A stretch of 64,000 nt of DNA from contig OZ255821.1 of assembly GCA_965277435.1 (NCBI GenBank), positions 3,100,001 to 3,164,000 on the forward strand, given 5' to 3'. Shown here in pieces: positions 43,687 through 53,105 of this stretch (position 1 is its first letter; each line of letters starts with the position of its first letter). A program made the translations under genes and the position numbers. Source of the stretch: Bog-105 sp965277435 (GTDB lineage Bacteria > Acidobacteriota > Terriglobia > Bryobacterales > Bryobacteraceae). The notes under the pieces were generated by a model. The model was not told the origin of the DNA and did not search any database. It saw nothing but the letters and a program-made list of their open reading frames with translations.

Positions 43687-45258
43687 GTGAAACTTCTGGC
43701 GATTTTCTTTCTTGTGGCTTGTCTGCGTGCGCAGACTTCGGATTCGGAGCAAGACGTACTCGCGATTCAGGATGCGTTGCAGAGCGGGAATTTGACTGGC
43801 GCGTCTCATTTGATCGATGAGTTGCTGGCGCGGCGTCTACACGACGGCGGCGTACTGAATTTGCGCGGGATCTTGCACGGGCGACGCAACGAAGCGGCTG
43901 AGGCTCGTAAAGATTTTGCCGAAGCAGTCCGGCTGGAACCTTCGCTTACACCTGCCTGGCAGAATCTGGCACGCACCTGCCAGCTCGAAGCGGAGCACGA
44001 CCCTTCTGCGGAGCACTGCGCGATCGACTCCTGGCAGCGGGTCTTGCGATTAAAAGGAAAAGATTCGGAGGCACACCTGGCGTTGGCCCAACTCTATGAA
44101 CGCAAGGCGAAATATTCTGAGTCGTTGCAGCAAGTAGAAAGTCTGCCGCCCGAAGTTGCTGCGCGGATGCCGGCCTTACTTTTCCGATGCGCCGATCTCA
44201 CCGCAATTCACGGGAGAATGGACGAAGCCAGGAAGGCTGCCCGGCAACTCGCCGGAGATCGGGAGTTTTCGGAAGCCGATTTTGCCGCCGTACAGAATGC
44301 ATTTCAAGCGGCGCGCGCGGCGGACGTTGTTGTCACTCTTGTGGAAGGATTGGACGCGCGCGCTGCCGCCGGTCTGGTCGCGCTGCCGCGGCTCGCAATC
44401 GCCTATGAACAGTTGCAACGGCCGTCGGAGGCACGCAAAACTCTCGAGCGAGTGGCTGGCCTGGATCCCAGGAATACGGCGCATCTTCTGGAATTAGCCC
44501 GTCTGGCGGAGGCCAGTGCCGATCATCAAGGAGCGTTAGGTTATTTGGCTCATGCCCGGGATCTGACGCCGGACAATGCGCAAATACACTTCTTGTTTGC
44601 GGAGGTCGCGATGGAGATGGATCTGCCCGTGCAAGCCCGCGCTTCGCTCGATCGCGCCCTTGAGCTGGACCCGACGAATCCGGCGTATGACTATGCGATG
44701 GGCTTCGTTATTTTGACGACGAGGGATGCAGCCACGGCGGCCAATTATTTTCAAAAGTTTGTGAATGCCAGGCCAGGTAATGTGAAGGGCCACTATGCAT
44801 TGGGAGTGGCTTATTTCGCCGGTGGCGAATACGCAAAAGCCAAAGCCGAGATGGCTAGGGTGAGAGGTCAGGGTGAAGTAGCTGGAGGAGCGGAATATTT
44901 TCTGGGTTGCATGGCGCGCCGGGAAGACGATCTGGACGACGCCGCGCGGCATTTGCGCAAGTCCATTGAGCTGATGCCGCAGTTCGCTGAATCGCATACA
45001 GAGTCAGCTAGGGTTCTTATGATCGAAGGAAATCTGCCGGCTGCGCGAACAGAACTGGACCGGGCAGTTCAAATCGATCCGAACAGCTTCGAGGGGAATG
45101 TGCAATTGTTGGCAGTGTACCGCCGCACGCATGATCTACGTGCTGATAAGCAGGCGGAGATTGTTCAGAAACTGGACGCGAATCGTTCGCGGCGTGCCGA
45201 ATTGATGCTGCGGATGATTGACGCGCGACCTACTGAGGGAACGTCCGCTGCGCGATGA
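43687..45258 (+). CDS. Exported TPR-repeat protein
   Basis: The 523-residue protein has a signal peptide (MKLLAIFFLVACLRAQ), then roughly a dozen TPRs to the C-terminus, such as LTPAWQNLARTCQLEAEH, IHFLFAEVAMEMDLPVQARA and AESHTESARVLMIEGNLPAA. GTG at 43687 is the start. It is encoded divergently from the Oar receptor and 4 bp overlaps the next TPR gene. It probably helps in the same uptake system. Confidence 0.85.
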   Translation: MKLLAIFFLVACLRAQTSDSEQDVLAIQDALQSGNLTGASHLIDELLARRLHDGGVLNLRGILHGRRNEAAEARKDFAEAVRLEPSLTPAWQNLARTCQLEAEHDPSAEHCAIDSWQRVLRLKGKDSEAHLALAQLYERKAKYSESLQQVESLPPEVAARMPALLFRCADLTAIHGRMDEARKAARQLAGDREFSEADFAAVQNAFQAARAADVVVTLVEGLDARAAAGLVALPRLAIAYEQLQRPSEARKTLERVAGLDPRNTAHLLELARLAEASADHQGALGYLAHARDLTPDNAQIHFLFAEVAMEMDLPVQARASLDRALELDPTNPAYDYAMGFVILTTRDAATAANYFQKFVNARPGNVKGHYALGVAYFAGGEYAKAKAEMARVRGQGEVAGGAEYFLGCMARREDDLDDAARHLRKSIELMPQFAESHTESARVLMIEGNLPAARTELDRAVQIDPNSFEGNVQLLAVYRRTHDLRADKQAEIVQKLDANRSRRAELMLRMIDARPTEGTSAAR

Positions 45259-46214
45259 CTACGGTGGTGAGACTTGGCATTTTCTTGGTGGCAGCAATCA
45301 TAGCGTTGGCGGAGAACGACGATATCTTTGCCAGGCTGCGGCAGGCTTTGGGAGCCGATGGCGAAGTGGCCGCCACGGAACTGCATAATAAAAAGTTCGC
45401 GCAAGTGGAGCGAATGTTGAAGACCGCCCATCCTACGGGGGCTTCGAACCGAGCCGAGCTATTGTCTCTGCAGGGCGCAGTGGCATTTCTGGACGGCGAC
45501 ATACCTCGGGCAGACGCGGACTTCGCGCAGGCACGTGCGCTCGCAATGCTCAAGGATAACGACACTTTTACCTGGGCGATGGCTCTGGTCAAGCTGCGCA
45601 ACGATGACCATGCGAGAGTGCTGATGCAAGAGCTGGCTCGCAGTCATCCAACTCAAGCGGTCTATATTTACTGGCTGGGCCGAATGGATTACGATCAACG
45701 GCGCTACCAGGAGGCAACCGGAGAACTCGAAACGGCGGTGAAACTCGATCCCAAATCAGCGCGTGCCTGGGACAGTCTGGGATTAGCGTTCGATATGCAA
45801 GGCCATATGGAGCAGGCTCTCGGGGCTTTCCAGAAAGGAACGGAACTAAATCGAGCTCTGACACATCCTTCCCCGTGGCCGCCGCACAATTTGGGTTACC
45901 TGTTGCTCAGAAAGGATCAGCCGAAACAAGCAGAGACGGCCTTGCGAGAGTCGCTCCGTTACGATTCACAGTTGGCACAGACTCATTACTATCTGGGCAG
46001 GGCGCTTGAAAAGGAGGGCGACGAAACCGCGGCAGCCAGTGAATATCAGATTGCCGTAACGAACGATGCGGCTTCTCCCGAACCCTGCTATTCGCTGGCC
46101 ATCCTTTATCGGAAGCTGCATCGGGATGCCGACGCCAGCGCTCTCTTTGCGGAATTCAAGAAGCGGAAAGCAACGTTGCCCCCGCCAGATTTGAAGGCGT
46201 CAGACAACAATTGA
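45255..46214 (+). CDS. Exported TPR-repeat protein
   Basis: The 319-residue protein has a short signal peptide (VVRLGIFLVAAIIALAEN) and about seven TPRs, e.g. QEATGELETAVKLDPKSARA and NLGYLLLRKDQPKQAETALR. The ATG overlaps the previous stop, so the two TPR genes are translationally coupled. No catalytic motif is seen; it probably binds a partner in the envelope. The stop overlaps a TTG of the following frame. Confidence 0.85.
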   Translation: MTTVVRLGIFLVAAIIALAENDDIFARLRQALGADGEVAATELHNKKFAQVERMLKTAHPTGASNRAELLSLQGAVAFLDGDIPRADADFAQARALAMLKDNDTFTWAMALVKLRNDDHARVLMQELARSHPTQAVYIYWLGRMDYDQRRYQEATGELETAVKLDPKSARAWDSLGLAFDMQGHMEQALGAFQKGTELNRALTHPSPWPPHNLGYLLLRKDQPKQAETALRESLRYDSQLAQTHYYLGRALEKEGDETAAASEYQIAVTNDAASPEPCYSLAILYRKLHRDADASALFAEFKKRKATLPPPDLKASDNN

Positions 46215-46219
46215 CTGCT

Positions 46220-46672
46220 ATGAGCGCGGATGCCAACAACAATATCGGAGCAGTCACGGAAGTCGTTCCATTTTTGCGAGTGGCGGATATGGCTCGCTCT
46301 GCCGATTACTACGTAAATGGCCTCGGCTTCACCATGACAAAGAAATGGATTGACGCCGGGAAGCTGCGGTGGTGCTGGCTTGTGAAGGGAAAGGCGGCGC
46401 TTATGCTGCAGGTATTCTCGGCAAAAGGCCATCACGCCGGGCTTCCGGGCGAACCCCTCGGCCAAGGCGTTTCTCTGGTGTTCAATTGCGAGGATGCATT
46501 GGCCATTTACCGCGATCTAGTCTCGCGCGGCATCGACGCTTCCGAACCGTTTGTCGGAAACGCATTGTGGACGTTTTCTCTTGCAGACCCGGATGGTTAC
46601 CGTCTCGAGTTTGCCAGCCCTACCGATGTGCCGGAAGAGACGAAGCTCTCCGAGATGAGCTCGCAGCCTTGA
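46220..46672 (+). CDS. VOC-superfamily (glyoxalase/bleomycin-resistance-like) protein
   Basis: The 150-residue protein has the paired beta-alpha-beta-beta-beta units of the VOC fold: VPFLRVADMARSADYYVNGLGF at the start and FSLADPDGYRLEFASPT near the end, with a metal-ligand glutamate in RLEF. The exact activity cannot be set from sequence; dioxygenase, lyase and resistance proteins all share this fold. ATG at 46220 is used. Its 3' end overlaps the cbiA gene on the other strand by 53 bp. Confidence 0.82.
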   Translation: MSADANNNIGAVTEVVPFLRVADMARSADYYVNGLGFTMTKKWIDAGKLRWCWLVKGKAALMLQVFSAKGHHAGLPGEPLGQGVSLVFNCEDALAIYRDLVSRGIDASEPFVGNALWTFSLADPDGYRLEFASPTDVPEETKLSEMSSQP

Positions 46673-48002
46673 CGAGGGCTTCAGGAATCGCCGGATTGGA
46701 GGCCCAGTGGGCGTGAACGTAGGAGGCGAGTACATTATTGCGTATAAAGCCTTCTTCGATTGCGTGGCCGCCGCGACGGCCCGTGAGTGTATACGCGCTG
46801 TTCCATTCGGCCCGCCACTGGAGCGTGGAGTAGCGGAACTGATGACCGCGAAATGACTGCCCGGCGGCTCCCAAAATGCTGTCCCGATGAGTCGTCGCTT
46901 CCACATAGCCAAGCGCTTGCAAGCGGTCGTTCATGACTGCGTCGGCCTCAAACAAACCGGCCATCGAGTGGCTGGAACCATCGCACAGCCGGATCGCTGA
47001 ACACAGATACATCAGGCCGCCGCATTCGGCGTAAACCGGTTGGCCGGATTCGCAAAAAGCTTTCACCTGGTTGCGGAGTGTCACGTTTTGCGCGAGAGCG
47101 GCTGCGTGTAGTTCCGGATAGCCGCCACCGAAATAGAGCGCGTCAACAGTAGGCAGTTGTGAATCGCGAATGGGCGAGAACTCTATCAGTTCGGCGCCGA
47201 ATCGTTCGAGCAAACGCAGGTTTTCGTCATAGTAGAAATGAAACGCCTCGTCGCGAGCGATACCGATGCGGCAGCAAGGCGACTGGCGGGGTTTTGCAAC
47301 GACCGGGTTTACCGGAAGAGCCGTCGCCGAGTGGGCCATTTTGACAATTCGTTCGAGGTCGCACCAGGTGCCAACGTGTTCGGCCCAGGCGTCAAGAAGA
47401 TTTGCAGAGGTGGACGTTACGTGCGCGGCATGTAAGCCGAGGTGCCGTTCCGGAAACGCCATCTCAGGTTCGCGCGGCAACCCGCCGACCACCGGGATCA
47501 GGGTAGAAGCCTGTTTCAGCAGGTCGAGATGACCCCTGCTTCCGACCCGATTTGCCAGGACGCCGGCAACGCGCAGCTTGGAATCGAACGATGCGAAACC
47601 ATTTGCTAGGGCAGCTATGCTGCGGCTCATACCCGATGCATCGATGACCAGCAGAACAGGCGCTTCGAGCCACTTGGCGACTTCCGCGGTCGATCCACTA
47701 TCGGAAACGGCATCGGCTCCATCGAACAATCCCATGACGCCTTCGATCAGGGCGATATCTGCATCCCGCGTTGCATTCTGGAACGTGGAGAGCACGTCCG
47801 CGCGACCCATCATCCAGCCGTCGAGTGTCTGGCTGGGCTTGCCGGAGGCGCGAAAATGCCACGTCGGGTCGAGATAGTCGGGGCCGCATTTGAAGAGTGC
47901 AACACGCTGGCCGAGACGGCGCAGAGCGCCGCACAATCCGACCGTGAAAGTGGTTTTACCAACGCCGCTATTTGTTCCGGCGATGACGAGGCGCGGAGTC
48001 AC
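46620..48002 (-). CDS. cbiA: Cobyrinate a,c-diamide synthase
   Basis: CbiA amidates the a and c side chains of cobyrinate using glutamine and ATP. The 460-residue enzyme has the P-loop GTNSGVGKTTFTVGL and FKCGPDYLDPTWH in the N-terminal domain, and the glutaminase domain with Cys in YAECGGLMYL. It is the last gene of the cobalamin operon and overlaps the adenosyltransferase gene by 4 bp. Its presence implies that cobyrinate is made or obtained by the cell, although no ring-building genes lie nearby. Confidence 0.95.
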   Translation of the reverse strand: MTPRLVIAGTNSGVGKTTFTVGLCGALRRLGQRVALFKCGPDYLDPTWHFRASGKPSQTLDGWMMGRADVLSTFQNATRDADIALIEGVMGLFDGADAVSDSGSTAEVAKWLEAPVLLVIDASGMSRSIAALANGFASFDSKLRVAGVLANRVGSRGHLDLLKQASTLIPVVGGLPREPEMAFPERHLGLHAAHVTSTSANLLDAWAEHVGTWCDLERIVKMAHSATALPVNPVVAKPRQSPCCRIGIARDEAFHFYYDENLRLLERFGAELIEFSPIRDSQLPTVDALYFGGGYPELHAAALAQNVTLRNQVKAFCESGQPVYAECGGLMYLCSAIRLCDGSSHSMAGLFEADAVMNDRLQALGYVEATTHRDSILGAAGQSFRGHQFRYSTLQWRAEWNSAYTLTGRRGGHAIEEGFIRNNVLASYVHAHWASNPAIPEALVKAASSSRRASSLPAHR

Positions 48003-48574
48003 CAGGCGCGCGACCAGCGGTTACCAGGCTTATCGGCAGGCCGAAGTGCCGCATCCACACCGGCGGCGAGGTCCAGTTGGCGGCTGCATAGCCAGAGCAG
48101 ATCGGAAAGGCGATTCAGGTACGCCAGAATGTGCGCGTTGTCGAGTGCGCCGCCTTCGAACAGTGCCACGGCCAATCGTTCCGCGCGCCGGCAGATGGTG
48201 CGAGCAACGTCCATGGCGGCCGCATCGGGAATTTCGCCGGGCAGCGACCAGTCGCCGAGTATCCCAGGCATCGCCTCAATGCGATGGACGTGAGCTTCGA
48301 TTGCATCTACCATTTGCGGCGTAATTACCGGCGCAGGTTTGCGCGATTCCGGCGCAGTTCCGATGGCAGAACCGATTTTGAATAATTCTTTCTGCAGATC
48401 TTTGATGAGGTCGTGTACTTCCCTATCTGCGGTGATGGATCGGGCAAAGCCCAGCTGTGAAATGAGTTCGTCAATTGTGCCGTAGCACTCGACGCGTGGA
48501 TCGGTTTTGGACACCCGCACCCCGCCCGGAAGACTGGTCTGGCCGGCGTCGCCGCGTTTGGTCGCAATGCTCAT
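47999..48574 (-). CDS. pduO: PduO-type ATP:cob(I)alamin adenosyltransferase
   Basis: The 191-residue protein shows TKRGDAGQTSLPGG at the N-terminus, then ECYGTIDELISQLG and the C-terminal RRAERLAVAL with YLNRLSDLLW, all typical PduO signatures. It attaches the adenosyl group to the cobalt. Two four-base overlaps link it to cobT and cbiA. Confidence 0.95.
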   Translation of the reverse strand: MSIATKRGDAGQTSLPGGVRVSKTDPRVECYGTIDELISQLGFARSITADREVHDLIKDLQKELFKIGSAIGTAPESRKPAPVITPQMVDAIEAHVHRIEAMPGILGDWSLPGEIPDAAAMDVARTICRRAERLAVALFEGGALDNAHILAYLNRLSDLLWLCSRQLDLAAGVDAALRPADKPGNRWSRAW

Positions 48575-49656
48575 GTCGCCAGCTCCTTGGTCATGATCTC
48601 TGAGATGGAAGCTTCACCGAACGTAGCCATCTCACGGTAAAGATAAACAGCGGAACAGAGAAGATGAATCGCCAGAGCGGCGCCCGTTCCTTCGCCAAGG
48701 CACATGCCAAGATCGAGCAGCGGCCTGGCTTGGGCGAAGGCGATCAGACGGGCATGGCCATGCTCGGCCGAATGATGCGCGAAGAACGCATGGTTTGCTA
48801 TGTCGGAATAGAAGGCCCGGGCAATCAGGAAAGCAGCGCCACTGATAAAGCCATCTATCACCACCGGGAGGCGTCGCGCAGCAGCACCCAGTAAAAAGCC
48901 GGCCATCATGGCAATTTCGAAACCGCCGAAAGCTGAAATTACGGAGAGCGGGTCGGCTGGATTTGCGTTGTGAACGGCAAGAGCCGCTTTGACTACCCCG
49001 CATTTGCGTTCAACGCCGGCTCTATCGAGACCTGCGCCTCTACCAACAGCCTCCGCCGGTGTCACGCCGGTAAACGCACAGAGCAGGGCACTGGCCGAGG
49101 TCGAATTGCCGATGCCCATGTCGCCCACGCCGGCGATGTCGAAGTAATGGGCGGCTTCGCGAGCGAGATGGATACCAGTTTCAATCGCTGCTCGCGCTTG
49201 ATCCCGTGACATGGCCGGCCCGCGCAGGAAATTGGCAGTGCCGTTGCCAGTGCGCCGGTCTAGAACGCCGGCAAGTTTGGGCCCCGCGACGCCCGCGTCC
49301 ACGACGCGTGTTTCTATGTCGAAATGACGGCACAGGACATTGATGGCGGCTCCTCCGCGCACGAAGTTCTTCACCATTTCGCGGGTGACCACAGAAGGAT
49401 AGGCGCTGACTCCTTCTTCAGTGATGCCATGATCGCCGCAGAAAACATACAGGCAGCGACGTTCGATACGCGGCATGTGACTGCCCTGAATTTCGGCTAA
49501 CTTCACAACCTGTTCTTCCAGCAGGCCGAGACTGCCGCGCGGTTTAGTCAGTGAATCCCAGCGTGCGCGGACGGCCTCGGTCAGGTCCGGCTGTGATTGA
49601 CGGGGAATCTCTGCGACGGTTTCTTCAATGGTATTCGACACAAAGTACTTCTCCAT
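48571..49656 (-). CDS. cobT: Nicotinate-nucleotide:dimethylbenzimidazole phosphoribosyltransferase
   Basis: CobT activates the lower ligand base (usually dimethylbenzimidazole) to alpha-ribazole phosphate. The 361-residue protein shows LTKPRGSLGLLEEQV, CGDHGITEEGVSAYP, GVGDMGIGNSTSASAL, GFISGAAFLIA and the catalytic GEGTGAAL near its end. ATG at 49656 overlaps the cobC end by 32 bp. Confidence 0.97.
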   Translation of the reverse strand: MEKYFVSNTIEETVAEIPRQSQPDLTEAVRARWDSLTKPRGSLGLLEEQVVKLAEIQGSHMPRIERRCLYVFCGDHGITEEGVSAYPSVVTREMVKNFVRGGAAINVLCRHFDIETRVVDAGVAGPKLAGVLDRRTGNGTANFLRGPAMSRDQARAAIETGIHLAREAAHYFDIAGVGDMGIGNSTSASALLCAFTGVTPAEAVGRGAGLDRAGVERKCGVVKAALAVHNANPADPLSVISAFGGFEIAMMAGFLLGAAARRLPVVIDGFISGAAFLIARAFYSDIANHAFFAHHSAEHGHARLIAFAQARPLLDLGMCLGEGTGAALAIHLLCSAVYLYREMATFGEASISEIMTKELAT

Positions 49657-50143
49657 GTTGCTGAACGAACTCGAGCGGATTTTGTCCGCGAATCAAATGC
49701 GCGAGAACGGAATTGACACCGTGATGCGCAACAACGGCGGCGGGCGTGTGCCCGCTGCGGATCACTTGCCAAGCGGTGCCAACGCGCTCCACGAAATCAG
49801 TCCAGGATTCGCCTCCGGGAGCGGTGACACCGAGCCAATCAGCGGATTTGCGCGCGGCCAGGTCGCTCCAGTTGGTTTCGATCTCCGCCCAGGTCTTGCC
49901 TGTCCACGCGCCGTAGTCGATCTCACAAAGGTCCGCAAGCTCGATCACTCGCGGCTTACGTAAAAAGCTGGCCGTCTCGCGCGCTCGTTGCAGCGGGCTC
50001 GAGTAAATAGCGCGCACATCCACTTCAGACAACGCTTCAGCCGCGCGTCTCCTTCCTTCTTGGGACAGGGGCGGATCGAGTTGGCCCAGGAACACGCCTT
50101 GCAGCGCCGGTTCAGCGTGGCGTATTAGAAAGAGAGTCGGCAT
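49625..50143 (-). CDS. cobC: Alpha-ribazole phosphatase (histidine phosphatase family)
   Basis: The 172-residue enzyme has the phosphohistidine motif FLIRHAEP at its start, SSPLQRARETA, and a late AVVAHHGVN. In this cluster it should remove the phosphate from alpha-ribazole phosphate or cobalamin phosphate. ATG at 50143 is chosen because the family begins at this motif; the frame extends 112 codons upstream through cobS without similarity. Confidence 0.92.
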   Translation of the reverse strand: MPTLFLIRHAEPALQGVFLGQLDPPLSQEGRRRAAEALSEVDVRAIYSSPLQRARETASFLRKPRVIELADLCEIDYGAWTGKTWAEIETNWSDLAARKSADWLGVTAPGGESWTDFVERVGTAWQVIRSGHTPAAVVAHHGVNSVLAHLIRGQNPLEFVQQHGEVLCVEYH

Positions 50144-50850
50144 GTGAGAATCATGAGATTGATCGTTTCGACGGCTTGGCAAGCTGCTCCGAGGCAATCG
50201 CCGTTTACGCCGCCCAGCCGTCGCAGAAACCAGGCGCGCGCGACAATGAGCACGATGGCACTCGCTAGCAGCATAGATAGCGCGTAACGCCATCCCGCGA
50301 TGAAGCTGATCACGATCGCCTGCGCCGCTGCCGCGATGAGTGTACCGCGCGAAATCGCGGATGCAAACCCGCGGCCGAGACCATCTCCGATATTTATCGT
50401 TGTTCCACCCAAGACGACTAGGGCAGTGCGCGACAAAGCGACGGCTGCGGTAAGCGCGTACACCGGGTTGATCCGGCAATCCGCGAGAGCCTGCCAGCGG
50501 AGCGCAATCGAAATAACCAAGGCCAAGCCGCCATACGTCCCGATGCGGCTGTCTTTCAAGATCAGCATGATCTTGTCGCGGCTGCGGCCCGCGCGAAAAG
50601 CATCGGCAACATCCGCGAGACCGTCTTCATGCAGGGAGCCAGTCACGACAACCAGCCAAGCAATAGCAAGCAGGGCCGCCATCGGCTTGCTCACGATCCG
50701 ATTCGAGACCAGCATCACGACTCCGGCCGAAGCGCCAAGTAGAACGCCTACGAGCGGAAAGAAGATTGCAGACTCGCCGGGCGATGCCGTATCGCCGTGA
50801 ATCGGCCAGACGGTTAAGAATTGGAGCGCCCCCAAGAAACGCGCGATCAT
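50125..50850 (-). CDS. cobS: Adenosylcobinamide-GDP ribazoletransferase
   Basis: CobS joins activated cobinamide with alpha-ribazole to complete the nucleotide loop in the inner membrane. The 241-residue protein has FLGALQFLTVWP at its start, the conserved SLHEDGLADVADAFRAG acidic motif, and about six membrane helices. It overlaps cobU by 4 bp and cobC by 19 bp. Confidence 0.95.
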   Translation of the reverse strand: MIARFLGALQFLTVWPIHGDTASPGESAIFFPLVGVLLGASAGVVMLVSNRIVSKPMAALLAIAWLVVVTGSLHEDGLADVADAFRAGRSRDKIMLILKDSRIGTYGGLALVISIALRWQALADCRINPVYALTAAVALSRTALVVLGGTTINIGDGLGRGFASAISRGTLIAAAAQAIVISFIAGWRYALSMLLASAIVLIVARAWFLRRLGGVNGDCLGAACQAVETINLMILTCRLSF

Positions 50851-51347
50851 TTGATCCGCAGTCCGATACCGAAGATCATCCAGTGAACCTCGCTGGCTCG
50901 TTCCGCCGCAAGTTGGTTGAGACGGCCGGCATGATCGCGGAACCGGCGGCCAAGCTCATGATCGGGAACAATGCCGCAACCGACTTCGTTGGTGACCAGA
51001 ATAATTTTGGTGGAGGCGCAAGCGGCGGATTCCACAAGCTCATTACACTCGGAAGCCAGGTCACGATCTGCCAGGAGGCAGTTACTTAACCAAATAGTAA
51101 GGCAGTCGACGACAATCGAGTCGTATTTGCCGTCTTCGGCGCGGATGCGTTGGGCGACGTCGAAGGGTTCTTCCCAAGTGGTAATATCCGGATCGCGTTC
51201 TGCGCGATGATGCTCGATGCGCTGGTGCATTTCATCATCCGAGGCTTGCGCCGTGGCAATAAATCCCACGCGCGGGCCAGCCGCGTGCATCATCTTTAAA
51301 GCGGCTCTACTCTTACCGCTGCGGCTTCCGCCGCCGATGAGGATCAT
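50847..51347 (-). CDS. cobU: Adenosylcobinamide kinase/guanylyltransferase
   Basis: CobU phosphorylates adenosylcobinamide and transfers GMP to it. The 166-residue protein has the P-loop GGGSRSGKSRAA at its start, then a conserved WEEPFDVAQ and VTNEVGCGIVPDHELGRRF. It overlaps btuC and cobS by 4 bp each. Confidence 0.96.
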   Translation of the reverse strand: MILIGGGSRSGKSRAALKMMHAAGPRVGFIATAQASDDEMHQRIEHHRAERDPDITTWEEPFDVAQRIRAEDGKYDSIVVDCLTIWLSNCLLADRDLASECNELVESAACASTKIILVTNEVGCGIVPDHELGRRFRDHAGRLNQLAAERASEVHWMIFGIGLRIK

Positions 51348-52345
51348 AACCTGACCCCGAGCCTGCGGCGGCTACGCAGCATCCAGATGAAGAAGGGACC
51401 GCCTAGCAGGGCAGTGATGACACCGACCGGAATCTCGACCGGAGCCAGGATGGTTCGCGAGAAGACATCGCACAAGGCGACGAAAGCGGCGCCCAACAGG
51501 AACGAACAAGGGGCGAGAATGCGATGATCGGCGCCCAGCCAAAGCCGCAGCGCATGCGGCACGATGAGACCAACGAAACCGATCGGCCCCGTGAGGGCTG
51601 TCACCGCGCCGGTCAGAATAGACCCGGCAACACAGCCGATGAGCAGCAAGCGGTTGGTATGAAGACCGCGCGTAGCCGCCCATGTTTCGCCGACTGCAAG
51701 CAGATTCCACTCGCGGCTGTACCAGAAAACCACGAAGCAGACAGGCGCGAGAACGACAGTGAGCCAGAGCAGCGTGGAGTAAGCGGGCGCGTCGATTCCA
51801 CCCATCAGCCAGCGCGTTACCGAGAATGATTTCAGAAAGCCGACCAGGTTCGAGAGCAGAAGGATCGCTGCGCCGCACATGGTTTCGATCGTCACGCCGG
51901 CGAGCAGCAATCCGATGGACGACATCTTTCCACCGTCGGAGGAAATGCCGACGAGAAGGAGCAGCACGGCCGCCGAACCCACGCAAGCCGACAGGCTGAC
52001 CGCTGAAATATGCCCAATGCCGTTCCAGCCGAAAAAAATGGCAAGCACCGCGCCGAGCGACGCGCCTCCCGAGACGCCAAGCGTATACGGCGTAGCGAGT
52101 GGATTCCGCAGCAGAGCTTGAAACAGGACACCCGCGAGACCGAGCGCGCCGCCGGTCCACAGTGCAAGCAGAGTGCGCGGAACACGTAGTTGAATCAGAA
52201 TCTCGCGATCCGGCGAGAGACCCTGCAACGCGCGCTGCAAGTTCACACTATGGGAACCAACCATCACGGCTACCAGACCCGAAACGAACACGACAAATAT
52301 TGAGAAACATAGGGCGAGCGTCCAGCTGCGGTGTTTATGCACCAT
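51344..52345 (-). CDS. btuC: Cobalamin/iron-type ABC transporter permease
   Basis: The 333-residue FecCD-family permease has about ten membrane helices. Typical segments are LRVPRTLLALWTGGALGLAG, QALLRNPLATPYTLGVSGGA and GPIGFVGLIVPHALRLWLG. With BtuD and BtuF it imports corrinoids across the inner membrane. FecCD permeases for siderophores look alike; the operon decides for cobalamin. It overlaps btuD by 11 bp. Confidence 0.93.
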   Translation of the reverse strand: MVHKHRSWTLALCFSIFVVFVSGLVAVMVGSHSVNLQRALQGLSPDREILIQLRVPRTLLALWTGGALGLAGVLFQALLRNPLATPYTLGVSGGASLGAVLAIFFGWNGIGHISAVSLSACVGSAAVLLLLVGISSDGGKMSSIGLLLAGVTIETMCGAAILLLSNLVGFLKSFSVTRWLMGGIDAPAYSTLLWLTVVLAPVCFVVFWYSREWNLLAVGETWAATRGLHTNRLLLIGCVAGSILTGAVTALTGPIGFVGLIVPHALRLWLGADHRILAPCSFLLGAAFVALCDVFSRTILAPVEIPVGVITALLGGPFFIWMLRSRRRLGVRL

Positions 52346-53105
52346 AAAGCATCCAGGGCTGGCCGGAAGGTCTATGGTGCAATTTCACGCGGACCTGAAA
52401 CACTTCTTCGATCAATTCGGAGCGCAGTATGTCTACGGGTGCGCCAAGCGCGCGAACGCGGCCCCTATGCAGCAGCACCAGTCGGTCTGCATAAGCGGCA
52501 GCGAGATTCAAATCGTGAGTCACCGCGACGACCAGCAATCCCCGCCGGCTCATGTCGCGAAGCAGTTCATGTAAAGAAACTTGGTGTTGCAGGTCAAGAT
52601 GAGACGCTGGTTCGTCAAGCAGCAGTACCTGCGGCTGTTGGGCAAGGGCCGAAGCCAGCAGAATGCGCTGCTTCTCCCCTCCGCTGAGTGTGCGAAAGTC
52701 ACGTTGTCGAAAACCCGACATTTCCGTGGATGCCAGGGCGTTAGTGACAGCAGCGTGATCGGCTGAAGATTCATAGAGGCCGGTGCGATGCGGCATCCTG
52801 CCCATGTAGACAACCTCTTCCGCGGTAAACGGGAATTCGGATGGCTCGGTCTGCTGCACCACAGCGACCCGGCGGGCAAAATCGCGGCGAGGCCACTTGC
52901 TGGCATGCCGCTCGAGAAAATGGCAGGTGCCAGACGTGGGCGCAGCGAGGCCGGCGATAAGTGAGAGCAGCGTCGACTTGCCTGCGCCATTCGGTCCGGC
53001 GATCGCAACGAACTCCGAGCGATGCAAGTTGAGCGAAACGGATTGGAGCACGTCGGAACTCCCGTAACGAACGCCGGCGTTCTCCAGGCGAAAGAGAGAA
53101 TTCAC
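52335..53105 (-). CDS. btuD: Cobalamin ABC transporter ATPase
   Basis: The 256-residue ATPase has Walker A AGPNGAGKSTLLSL, signature TLSGGEKQRILLA, Walker B VLLLDEPASHLD and switch histidine VTHDLN. It energises the BtuC permease. The stop lies just inside btuC and the start overlaps btuF by 4 bp. Confidence 0.94.
   Translation of the reverse strand: MNSLFRLENAGVRYGSSDVLQSVSLNLHRSEFVAIAGPNGAGKSTLLSLIAGLAAPTSGTCHFLERHASKWPRRDFARRVAVVQQTEPSEFPFTAEEVVYMGRMPHRTGLYESSADHAAVTNALASTEMSGFRQRDFRTLSGGEKQRILLASALAQQPQVLLLDEPASHLDLQHQVSLHELLRDMSRRGLLVVAVTHDLNLAAAYADRLVLLHRGRVRALGAPVDILRSELIEEVFQVRVKLHHRPSGQPWMLYGA

Noticed and set aside
49625..50479. Longer 284-residue version of CobC
   Set aside because: The first 112 codons are antisense-like overlap with cobS; the phosphatase motif FLIRHAEP follows the ATG at 50143.
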